Source: DASRHK01 sp963776465 (GTDB lineage: Bacteria; Pseudomonadota; Gammaproteobacteria; Nevskiales; Nevskiaceae). Taken from it: a stretch of DNA of 64,000 bases. The stretch is taken from NCBI GenBank assembly GCA_963776465.1, contig CAVZMV010000001.1:744001-808000 (forward strand), written 5' to 3'. The position numbers were made by a program, and so were the translations under genes. Positions 28,645-36,613 of this stretch are shown piece after piece; position 1 is the first letter of the stretch, and each line of letters begins with the position of its first letter. The notes under the pieces were generated by a model. That model was not told the DNA's origin and searched no databases. It saw only the letters and a program-made list of their open reading frames with translations.

Positions 28645-29229
28645 TCAGCGCCCGCCCAGCAACGGGTACGGGTTGACGGCATCGCCCTGCCACCAGTGCT
28701 TCTCGGGGCCGAGCACGAACACGGCGAAGTGCAGGTGCGGCGCCTTGGGATTGGCGTTGCCGGTGAAGCCCACGTAGCCGATCAGGTCGCCGCGCTTGAG
28801 CTTGCGGCCCTCGACCAGCCCTTCCGCGTACCGATCCAGGTGCGCGTAGTAGTAGCCGTAGGTCTGGTCCTCGTTGAACTGGTAGACCGTGATCCCGCCC
28901 GGGACGCTCTTGAAGAGCTTCACCACCGGGCCGTCGTCGACCGCGACCACCGGCGTTCCCCGCTCCGCCATGATGTCGATGGCGTCGTGCGGCCGCCCGC
29001 CGCTGCGGCTGTCCTTGAACGTGTCGGACAGCTGATTGAACTTCACGCCCTCCACGGGGATGGCGAGCCGGTGCGGCACTTCGGGCGGATTCGGGACCGA
29101 CATCGGCTTGGGCAACTGCTGCAGGCGCAGCGGGGGGCCGAGCCGCGGATGGAACGGCAGCGCCATCAGCGCCGCCGCTGCCAACAACGTGATGTGCGTC
29201 ATCTGGCCGGGACCCGGGCCTGACGTCAT
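28645..29229 (-). CDS. M23 family metallopeptidase
   Basis: A 194-residue exported protein with the LytM/M23 zinc motifs GRPHDAIDI (HxxxD) and PHLHFAVF (HxH). All ligands are present, so it is probably an active peptidoglycan endopeptidase. The start at 29229 is one base from the stop of the upstream L,D-transpeptidase gene, which implies coupled translation. A later in-frame ATG (MTHITLLAAA) would give a cleaner signal peptide and could be the real start. Confidence 0.87.
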   Translation of the reverse strand: MTSGPGPGQMTHITLLAAAALMALPFHPRLGPPLRLQQLPKPMSVPNPPEVPHRLAIPVEGVKFNQLSDTFKDSRSGGRPHDAIDIMAERGTPVVAVDDGPVVKLFKSVPGGITVYQFNEDQTYGYYYAHLDRYAEGLVEGRKLKRGDLIGYVGFTGNANPKAPHLHFAVFVLGPEKHWWQGDAVNPYPLLGGR

Positions 29230-29230
29230 C

Positions 29231-30235
29231 TCATTTCTGCAGGATCGCCGGCATCCCCGGCCGCACTGCCTGCGACAGCTTCAGCGCGTCCCAGTTGGTC
29301 AGGCGGATGCATCCGTGCGACTCGGTCTTGCCGATCGAGCGCGGCTCGGGCGTGCCGTGGATGCCGTAGTGCGGCACCGACAGATCGACCCAAACCACGC
29401 CCACCGGGTTGTTCGGGCCCGGCTGGATGATGGTCTTGGTGTCGGTCGAATCGGCGTCCCAGAACAGCGCGGGGTTGTAGCGGAACACGGGGTTGCTGGC
29501 GACGCCCTTGATCTTCCACGTGCCCAGCGGCAGCGGATCGTGCTCACTGCCGCTCGAAGCCGGGAACTGCGCGATGGTCTTGTCCTGCTCGTCGACCAGC
29601 GACACGGTCGAGTCGGACTTGTCGACGACCACCTTGGCGGCCTTGGGCAACGCTGCGGCTGCGTCGACGTTCGGCACCAGGATGTCTTCGCCGGCGCGGC
29701 TGAGGTCCTTGCCCGGATTGAGCTGCGTCAGGAATTCGGGACGGACGTGGAATTTCTCGCCGAGCAGCTCAGCGGCCGATGCATAGCCCATCGCCGGCAA
29801 CGCCGCCTTTTCCATCATCTCCGTCGGCACCGCCTGGAACGGGCCGGCGACGTCGGTGTCGATGATCGTGTAGGTGATCAGCGCCGGTGCCGTGTCCCGG
29901 TTCAAGGCCTCCCAGGTCTTGGCGTCGATCTGTCCGGAAGCGGAAAGTCCGTTGGCTTTCTGGAAGCCGCGCACGGCCGTACGCAGGCTCTTGCCCGCCA
30001 CGCCGTCGATCTCGCCTGGCGAGAAGTGCGCGCGATCGAGCAGCACTTGCGCGCGCAGCACGCCGCCGCCGCGATCGCCGTCAGCGGGCGGCGCGAGTGC
30101 GCTGTCGTTGACCGCGTCGGCGGTCAGCGGCGCGGTCAGGGCCGTCGACGACTTCGTCTTGGCCACGGCCGGAACCGCGATCACGGACATCATCAGAAGC
30201 GCGCCCAGCGGGGCGTGAAGCGTGGACCACTTCAT
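29231..30235 (-). CDS. L,D-transpeptidase with peptidoglycan-binding domain
   Basis: A 334-residue periplasmic enzyme. A signal peptide (ending PAVA) precedes a PG_binding_1 domain (about residues 55-115, LLDRAHFSPGEIDGVAG, AVRGFQKANGL), a linker, and a YkuD domain with HGTPEPRSIGKTESHGCIRL, catalytic Cys309. It makes 3-3 peptidoglycan cross-links or anchors proteins to the wall. It forms a two-gene unit with the M23 peptidase, pairing a cross-linking and a cutting enzyme. Confidence 0.92.
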   Translation of the reverse strand: MKWSTLHAPLGALLMMSVIAVPAVAKTKSSTALTAPLTADAVNDSALAPPADGDRGGGVLRAQVLLDRAHFSPGEIDGVAGKSLRTAVRGFQKANGLSASGQIDAKTWEALNRDTAPALITYTIIDTDVAGPFQAVPTEMMEKAALPAMGYASAAELLGEKFHVRPEFLTQLNPGKDLSRAGEDILVPNVDAAAALPKAAKVVVDKSDSTVSLVDEQDKTIAQFPASSGSEHDPLPLGTWKIKGVASNPVFRYNPALFWDADSTDTKTIIQPGPNNPVGVVWVDLSVPHYGIHGTPEPRSIGKTESHGCIRLTNWDALKLSQAVRPGMPAILQK

Positions 30236-30314
30236 TATTGCGGACCTCGTTATTGGTGTTGGTCTGCAACTTTGACAGCGGGAACGCGCAATCTTCTGCT
30301 TGCTGGCGCACAGA

Positions 30315-30917
30315 TCACGCCTTGGGCGGTGAATCCTTTGCCATCGCCGCCTTCAGCGCTGGCCGCGCGCCGCAACGCTTGAGATAGTCGTCGACCACCG
30401 CGCCCGCCGGCAGCATCTGCCGCGCGAACTGGCCCAGGCTCGCCAGCAGGATGTCGGCGGCGGAGAACTTCTCGCCCAGCAGGAACGGGCCCTTGCCCAG
30501 CGTTTCCAGGATGCGTTGATCCAGCTCGGCGCGGCCTCTGAACGTGCGCGCGAGACCGGCGTGGTCGGCGAGGCCCACGAACTGGAAGTTGACCACCGGC
30601 TCGATCACGCCGGCGTAGTACGCGAGCCAGGAGAGGTAATCCCCACGGCCGGCGTCGCCGACTTGCGGGCCGATGCCTGCCTTGGGGTTGAGGTCCGTCA
30701 GGTACAAGGCAATGGCCGCCGACTCGGTGACCAGGGCGCCGTCGTGCACGAGCGCTGGCACCTTCTTGTAGGGATGCGGGTTGGCCGGATCGGCCGCGCC
30801 GCTGCCGTCCTGGCGGGGAATGCTGGTGTAGACGACCTTGTAGTCGGCGCCGAGCTCCTCCAGCAGCCAGAGGATCCGGGACGAGCGGGATTGCGGCGCG
30901 TGATAGAGGGTCAGCAT
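30315..30917 (-). CDS. glutathione S-transferase
   Basis: A 200-residue GST starting MLTLYHAPQSRSSRILWLLE. The Ser/Arg-rich active-site loop, KKVPALV and ESAAIALYLTD (glutathione binding) form the thioredoxin-like domain; FSAADILLASLGQF is the conserved helical-domain N-capping motif. The start was chosen at 30917, where homologous proteins begin, rather than a longer frame. It is divergent from the GH36 gene. Confidence 0.87.
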   Translation of the reverse strand: MLTLYHAPQSRSSRILWLLEELGADYKVVYTSIPRQDGSGAADPANPHPYKKVPALVHDGALVTESAAIALYLTDLNPKAGIGPQVGDAGRGDYLSWLAYYAGVIEPVVNFQFVGLADHAGLARTFRGRAELDQRILETLGKGPFLLGEKFSAADILLASLGQFARQMLPAGAVVDDYLKRCGARPALKAAMAKDSPPKA

Positions 30918-31000
30918 ATGAGGCAATTCTCCTAGGCATCCTGGGGATTGGTGCAGGTTACTATCGCGCCGTTGGGGGAGCATTTCGGGGAGAGAGATTC

Positions 31001-33268
31001 ATGAGCATCCACGGTCGGGCCGCAAGGGTCCGCGCAGCGTTGTGTTTCGTCGTGTTCTCGATGCCGGCGCTGGACGCCGCTGCAGCGGCCACGCCGCCGA
31101 CGGCCCAGGTCACCGCCACGCAGATCGTGGTGCGCAACGGCCTGATCGAGCGCGTCTGGTCGCGGGTCCCCTTCAAGACGGTGCGGCTCACCGATCTGCG
31201 CAACGGCCGTGTTTGGTCTGCGAACAGCACGGACTTCACGCTGGATATCCGCCGCAGCCTGATCGGCTCCAACCTGTTCAGCGCGATTCCGCAGCCCGTC
31301 GTGCAGACGCTGCCCAACGGCGGCGTGCGCGTCACCATCACCCTGACGCCGCTGTCGCTTCCGGATCTCCCCGTCGGCTTCCGGGTCAAGCGCATCGTCG
31401 AGGTCTATCCGGGCGTCGCCGGCATGCGCCAGGAAACCTTCGTCGAAAGCCCGGTGGCGCTGCCCATCACCGGCTACGCGCTGGACCAGGCCATGCCCAC
31501 GGGCGTCGGCCTGCAGGCCCAGCGGCACTCGTTCCGCGCAGGCGCCGACTGGCGGGAGCCGGAATGGACCGGCCCGCTGCTCGTGGTCGGCGACGCGCAT
31601 GCCGGCGACTGGCGCGATTCCGCCTCCGGTCCGACCGTGTCGGGCTCGGCGCAGTGGCTGTCGATCGGCGACGCGTCGGATCGGCACCTGTTCTACGTGC
31701 TGGAGCGCAACGACTACTCGTCGTCGCAGATGAGCTTCGACGGCACCACCGCACGCGCGCTGGTCGACCTGCGCAAGGACATCATCTACCTCGGGCCCTT
31801 CGAGGAGCAGGTCCACGTCGAGAACGACGGCTTCAAGGCGGGACGCGTGCGCACCGTCGTGCCCGGCACCCCGCTGCGGCTGGAGCCGGTGTTCACCGGC
31901 GTTGCGCTCAACCGCGACGACGAGCCCTGGCAGCATTACAAGTACCTGACCAATTTCCGCATGCCGCCGTACCGCCGCGAGATCACCTTCAACTCGAACG
32001 GCACGGATCACGACCTCATCTCCACCGGCGCCAAGGACGACATGGATTACGCGCGGTTCCTGAGCGACCTGCCGCTCGCCGCCGCGATGGGCATCGAGAC
32101 GTTCATCTTCGACGACGGCTGGCAGGCGCGCTCCGGCGACTGGTGCCCGGACGCCGTTTCCTCCGATCCCGCGTGCAACGAGCCGCGCCGCGGCACCGCG
32201 CCGATCGTCAAGCCGCGCTTCCCCGACGCCTCGTTCGCGGCCGTGCAGGCCAAGCTGCAGCCCGCCGGCATGAAGCTCGGCTTGTGGATGTCGCCGATGC
32301 ACTTCCATCCCTCGTCGGTCGCCTTCAACCAGCACCCGGAGTGGACCTGCTCGCCGATGGGCGACGCGCTCGTGGGCTACAACCTCGCCGACGCCACCAG
32401 CGGCTCCAACGAGGCGGGCATCGCCCAGTGGAATCCCGAGGCCCTGGGCACCAACGGCGTGAAGTTCATCGACTACCTGGAGTCGCGCATCCGCCGCGCC
32501 GTCGAACAATGGGGCGTGCGCTACTTCAAGTTCGACTTCACCGCCTGGCTGGACTGCGCCGGGCTCTACCCGGTCGACATGTACGGCTATCGCGAGTCGT
32601 TCATGGGAATGCTCGACCGCATCCTGCGCGACCATCCGGACGTGACGATCCAGATGGACGAGACCAACGACTACCGGCTGTTCCCGTTCGAGGCGCTGGC
32701 GCGCGGACCGACCTGGTACCAGAACGGCTCGCCGACGCCGCCCGAGTCGCTGCACGCCAATCAGGTGCTGACGCCCTGGCTGCCGCCGTTCGCCCTCGGC
32801 CGCAACGCGCTGCGCAGCAGCGACCTCGCCAAGTGGTCGGCCAACTATCAGATGGCCGTGGCGCTGCTCTCGCACATCACCTTCTTCAACGAGCTGACCA
32901 GCATCCCCGCGGCGACGCGCGCGACGATCAAGGTCTGGACCGATTACTACAAGGCGCATCGCGCCGACCTCGCCACGTTCACGTATCCGCTGCTCGCCGA
33001 AGACCCGCTGACCGGCAACAACTGGGCGGCGTTCCAGACCTGGAACCCCGAGGACGCGCGCGGCGCGCTGCTGGTCTATCGCCAGGACGCACCCGACGCG
33101 TTCCGCATGATCAGGCTGCGCAACGTGCCCAACGGCACCTATCGGTTGCTGGAAGCACCGAGCGAGACCAGTGTGCTGGTCTACACCGGCGCGCAGCTGC
33201 GCGCGGGCATCCAGGTGCAGATCCCGGCGAAGAACTCGGCGCGGGTGTTCCGGATCGAGAAGCTGTAG
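31001..33268 (+). CDS. secreted alpha-galactosidase-like glycoside hydrolase (GH36-type)
   Basis: A 755-residue exported protein (signal peptide ending in an Ala-rich stretch near residue 30). An N-terminal beta-sandwich (about 35-330) is followed by a TIM barrel with FIFDDGWQARSGDW, MKLGLWMSPM, the likely nucleophile Asp512 in YFKFDFTAW and a likely acid/base in QMDETND (553-557), then a C-terminal beta domain. This layout is that of GH36 and related clan-D enzymes. It has a good GGGGAGAG ribosome site and is not in an operon. The sugar is not predictable. Confidence 0.85.
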   Translation: MSIHGRAARVRAALCFVVFSMPALDAAAAATPPTAQVTATQIVVRNGLIERVWSRVPFKTVRLTDLRNGRVWSANSTDFTLDIRRSLIGSNLFSAIPQPVVQTLPNGGVRVTITLTPLSLPDLPVGFRVKRIVEVYPGVAGMRQETFVESPVALPITGYALDQAMPTGVGLQAQRHSFRAGADWREPEWTGPLLVVGDAHAGDWRDSASGPTVSGSAQWLSIGDASDRHLFYVLERNDYSSSQMSFDGTTARALVDLRKDIIYLGPFEEQVHVENDGFKAGRVRTVVPGTPLRLEPVFTGVALNRDDEPWQHYKYLTNFRMPPYRREITFNSNGTDHDLISTGAKDDMDYARFLSDLPLAAAMGIETFIFDDGWQARSGDWCPDAVSSDPACNEPRRGTAPIVKPRFPDASFAAVQAKLQPAGMKLGLWMSPMHFHPSSVAFNQHPEWTCSPMGDALVGYNLADATSGSNEAGIAQWNPEALGTNGVKFIDYLESRIRRAVEQWGVRYFKFDFTAWLDCAGLYPVDMYGYRESFMGMLDRILRDHPDVTIQMDETNDYRLFPFEALARGPTWYQNGSPTPPESLHANQVLTPWLPPFALGRNALRSSDLAKWSANYQMAVALLSHITFFNELTSIPAATRATIKVWTDYYKAHRADLATFTYPLLAEDPLTGNNWAAFQTWNPEDARGALLVYRQDAPDAFRMIRLRNVPNGTYRLLEAPSETSVLVYTGAQLRAGIQVQIPAKNSARVFRIEKL

Positions 33269-33280
33269 GCCGCAGCGCCG

Positions 33281-34432
33281 CTAGGACTGCGTCACCAGCG
33301 GAAAGATCGCGAGCCCGGCCATCGCCGCGCCGGCGATGATCAGGGGCTCCTGCACCTTGGTCTTCCACAGGATCCCGAGCGCCGCCAGGCCGAGCAGCAG
33401 CGTCGGCACGTCGATGATCGAGCGCTGTCCGAGCACGACGACGGCTCCCGCAATCGTGCCGATGGCGGCTGCGGTTGCGCCGTCGACGAAGGCGACGACG
33501 GAACGCTGCTTGCCGAACTTCTTGAAGTACGGCGCCGGGATGATGGTGAAGAAGTAGCACGGCAGGAAGGTGCCGAGCGCCGCCGCGATCGAGCCGGGCA
33601 CACCCGCGACGAGATAGCCGATGAAGCCCACGGTGATGACGACCGGCCCGGGCGTGATCATCGCCACCGCCACCGCGTCGACGAACTGCCGCTCAGTGAG
33701 CCAGCCGTGCTGCGTGACGACGCCGCCATAGAGGAACGGCACGATGGCGAGGCCACTGCCGAACACGAATGCGCCGGCCTTGGAGAAGAACGCGAGGATC
33801 TGGCCGAGCAGCGGCCAGTTGAACGCGCCGGCGACGGGGACCGCGGCGATGGCCATCGCCGCGCCGCCAGTGCCAGCCGATGGCTTCGGCGGCGCCCGCA
33901 CGAGCATGACGAGAATGCCGCCGATGAGGAACACCCAGATGCTTTCGGACGCGGTGATGGCGGTGATCGCGAACGCGACGAGATAGATCGCCCACAGCAG
34001 CGGATCGCGGCCGACGCTCTTGCGCGTGAGCTTGTAGGCGCTCATGGCGATGATGCCGATCACCGCCGCGCCGACGCCGTAGAACACCGCCTGCATCCAC
34101 GACAAGCCGCCGAACCGCAGGTAGAGCCAGCCCAGCACCAGCACCATGAAGAACGACGGCAACACGAAGGCGACGCCGACCAGGCTCGACCCGCGCACCC
34201 CGTAATGCACGTATCCCAGGTACATCGCCAGCTGCGCGGCGAGCGGGCCCGGCATCAGCTGCGACAGCGCCATCCCCTCCTTGTAGTCGGCTTCGGAGAA
34301 CCACTTGCGCTCGTCGACGAGATCGCGATGCATGTAGCCGACGAGCGCGACCGGTCCGCCGAAGCCGATGCTGCCCAGCTTGAGCATGTAGCGGATCAGG
34401 TCCCAAAGGCTGTAGCTGGGCATCGGCGTCAT
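33281..34432 (-). CDS. chromate transporter family protein (ChrA-like)
   Basis: A 383-residue membrane protein with two homologous halves. Each half has the CHR motif: LGSIGFGGPVALVGYMHRDLV...SQLMPGPLAAQLAMYLGY, and GAFVFGSGLAIVPFLYGGVV...ITPGPVVITVGFIGYL. The family exports chromate, or transports other anions where function is untested. The start at 34432 overlaps the stop of the sterol-desaturase-family gene by 4 bp (ATGA), an unusual partner. Confidence 0.9.
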   Translation of the reverse strand: MTPMPSYSLWDLIRYMLKLGSIGFGGPVALVGYMHRDLVDERKWFSEADYKEGMALSQLMPGPLAAQLAMYLGYVHYGVRGSSLVGVAFVLPSFFMVLVLGWLYLRFGGLSWMQAVFYGVGAAVIGIIAMSAYKLTRKSVGRDPLLWAIYLVAFAITAITASESIWVFLIGGILVMLVRAPPKPSAGTGGAAMAIAAVPVAGAFNWPLLGQILAFFSKAGAFVFGSGLAIVPFLYGGVVTQHGWLTERQFVDAVAVAMITPGPVVITVGFIGYLVAGVPGSIAAALGTFLPCYFFTIIPAPYFKKFGKQRSVVAFVDGATAAAIGTIAGAVVVLGQRSIIDVPTLLLGLAALGILWKTKVQEPLIIAGAAMAGLAIFPLVTQS

Positions 34433-35193
34433 TCCTTGAACCATGGCAGTCGGATCAGGCCGGCGAGCGACTGCCGGTCCGGCGCGTCGTATCCATCGAG
34501 CCCGTAGCGGACGCTGGCGGCGCGCGCCGCGGGCGTGAACGTGCGGAACAGACGGTCGAACACCGAGAAGATGTTCCCATAGTTCGAATCCGTCTCCGCT
34601 GCGACGCGCGAGTGATGCACCTTGTGCAGGATCGGGCCGACGATGACGGTCCGCAGCGCGCGGTCGAGCCATTCCGGCAGCGTCACGTTGGCGTGCTCTA
34701 TCACGGCGCTGATGCCCGACAACGTGCGATAGATCGCCATCGCCTCGGGCGTGACGCCGAGCACGAGCGCCGGCGCTGCCGTGAACGCGAACCGGAACAC
34801 GGTCTCGCCAGGGTGCTGGCGATACGCCGTGGTGACGTCGACCAGCGTGTCGCTGTGATGCACGCGGTGGAAGCGCCACATCCAGCCCACCTTGTGCATC
34901 AGCACGTGCACGGCGTACGCGCTGAAGTCCAGGACGACGACGCCGATTGCGAGCGCAAGCCCGTCGTTGAGCCGATGCAGCGGCCCGAACTCCCGCTGCG
35001 AGAGCCATTCCGCCGCGAGCACGAGCGGCACGGTCACCGCGAGGTTGATCGCGAAGAACAGCAGCGTCAGGCCGAGGTTCGGCGCGACGCCGCGCGTTCC
35101 GCGCGCGCGGAACGGGATCCAGACCTCGATGGCGGAGACCACGGCCATCAGGGCCACGAGCAACAGCACTTTCTGGATTGCTTCACCCATCAC
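34429..35193 (-). CDS. sterol desaturase / fatty acid hydroxylase family protein
   Basis: A 254-residue membrane di-iron enzyme. Histidine clusters HVLMH, HRVHH and HKVHH, plus the HANV element, would bind two irons; four or five hydrophobic segments surround them. The family hydroxylates or desaturates sterols, carotenoids, fatty acids or alkylglycerols. It is coupled to the chromate-transporter-like gene. Given the lipid-catabolic surroundings, a membrane lipid or sterol substrate is a reasonable guess only. Confidence 0.9.
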   Translation of the reverse strand: MMGEAIQKVLLLVALMAVVSAIEVWIPFRARGTRGVAPNLGLTLLFFAINLAVTVPLVLAAEWLSQREFGPLHRLNDGLALAIGVVVLDFSAYAVHVLMHKVGWMWRFHRVHHSDTLVDVTTAYRQHPGETVFRFAFTAAPALVLGVTPEAMAIYRTLSGISAVIEHANVTLPEWLDRALRTVIVGPILHKVHHSRVAAETDSNYGNIFSVFDRLFRTFTPAARAASVRYGLDGYDAPDRQSLAGLIRLPWFKE

Positions 35194-35287
35194 GCACGCT
35201 CCTTATGCGCCGACGACGGCGCCTGGAGCAGGGCTTGGACGAGGGACTCGTCTTGGTGGGGGAGCCTGCAAAGTCCCCTCCGAAAGT

Positions 35288-35743
35288 TTACCGCACGTCC
35301 GGATGGCGGAGGTCGAAGCCGACGATGCGCCAACGATCACGCTCGAACACGTACTCGTAGGTGAAGTCGGCCCGGGCGGCCGGGAACGTGCCCTCCACGT
35401 GCACGACGCCGTTGGCGTACGTCGTCGGCGGTGCGTTGAGCGCGGGCATGGTCGAGTCGATGGCGGATAGGTCGACACCCTTGTCGACGAACGGGCCGAA
35501 CGTTTCCTCGAAGCGATCCAGCTCCATGTTGTGCTGGTACTGCTCGGAGGTGTGCAGGTAGAATTTCTTGAGGTCGCGATTGCGCACGGCATCGCCGAAC
35601 TCGATGGTGGTTTCCGCAGCCAGCTTCTCCGCCTCGGCCCCGGAAAGCGCGCGCGGCCCCGGAGGCGCGGTGTTCTCGCCGGAATGACAGCCAGACGTAG
35701 CCAACAGCACGCCCAACGCAAGCGCAATCCACAGACGTCTCAT
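35288..35743 (-). CDS. small lipoprotein of unknown function
   Basis: A 151-residue protein with a lipoprotein signal (LLATSGC, Cys19). The mature part (FGDAVRNRDLKKFYLHTS, then VVHVEGTFPAARADFTYEYVFERDRWRIVGFDLR) looks like an NTF2-like cone fold, often used for ligand binding, though this is a judgement from pattern only. It stands alone between the sterol-desaturase-like gene and the BVMO operon. Confidence 0.75.
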   Translation of the reverse strand: MRRLWIALALGVLLATSGCHSGENTAPPGPRALSGAEAEKLAAETTIEFGDAVRNRDLKKFYLHTSEQYQHNMELDRFEETFGPFVDKGVDLSAIDSTMPALNAPPTTYANGVVHVEGTFPAARADFTYEYVFERDRWRIVGFDLRHPDVR

Positions 35744-35782
35744 GTCCCCTCCTCCTCCTCGCGCGCCTCCCCAGGCGTGACG

Positions 35783-36613
35783 CTACATCTGCAATCTCGC
35801 GAACCACATGGTGAGGCGCTGGTACAGCGCCGGCAACAGCCGCACCATCCAGTCGACCAGGTACGCATCGGCGCCGATGAGAGCGCGGCGCTTGTTCTTC
35901 TGCACCGCGCGCAGAATCACGTGCGCGGCCTGTGCCGCCGTCGTCCTGAAGTTGTTCTCGAACCGCGACCGGCTCTGCGCCTGGTCGAAGCCCAGCTGGC
36001 CGATCGAGTCGCTGATGCGCGCCGAGCGCGCGATGTTGGTCCTGATGCCGCCCGGGTGAATGCTGGTCGCGCTCACGGGCGACTTTTGCATGTCGAGCTC
36101 CTGTCGCAGCGATTCGGTGAAGCCGCGCACCGCGAACTTGGAGGCGTTGTAGACCGCCTGGCTCGGGATCGCCGCCAGCCCGAAGACGCTGGACAGGTTC
36201 ACCACGTGTCCCTCGCCGGCAGCTTTCAAGTGCGGCAGGAAGGCCTTGGTGCCATGCACCACGCCCCAGAAGTTGATGCCCATCAGCCAGTCGAAGTCGT
36301 CGAAGCTGACGCCCTCCACCGTGGCGCCGAGCGCGACGCCGGCGTTGTTGAAGACGAGGTTCACCTTGCCGTGATCCTTGGCAACCTGGTCGGCCCAGGC
36401 ATACATCGCGGTGCGATCGGCGACGTCGACGCGCGCGGTGGTGATGCGCACGCCGGTCGGTGACGCCAGCGTCGCTGTCTCCGCGAGACCCTTGCTGTCG
36501 ATGTCGCTCAGCGCCAGGTGGCAGCCCTGCCCCGCCAGCTGCACCGCGAGCTCGCGGCCGATGCCGGAGCCCGCGCCGGTGATCGCCGCCACCTTGTCGC
36601 CGAAGGAGCGCAT
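35783..36613 (-). CDS. short-chain dehydrogenase of the BVMO operon
   Basis: A 276-residue classical SDR: TGAGSGIG (residues 13-20), NNAGVALGA, the catalytic Ser in NLSSVFGL and YNASK. It is a paralogue of the SDR at 20507-21337. Its ATG shares one base with the DUF1302 stop (TGATG), so it is the last gene of the BVMO - DUF1329 - DUF1302 - SDR operon. It likely interconverts an alcohol and the ketone that the BVMO uses. Confidence 0.9.
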   Translation of the reverse strand: MRSFGDKVAAITGAGSGIGRELAVQLAGQGCHLALSDIDSKGLAETATLASPTGVRITTARVDVADRTAMYAWADQVAKDHGKVNLVFNNAGVALGATVEGVSFDDFDWLMGINFWGVVHGTKAFLPHLKAAGEGHVVNLSSVFGLAAIPSQAVYNASKFAVRGFTESLRQELDMQKSPVSATSIHPGGIRTNIARSARISDSIGQLGFDQAQSRSRFENNFRTTAAQAAHVILRAVQKNKRRALIGADAYLVDWMVRLLPALYQRLTMWFARLQM

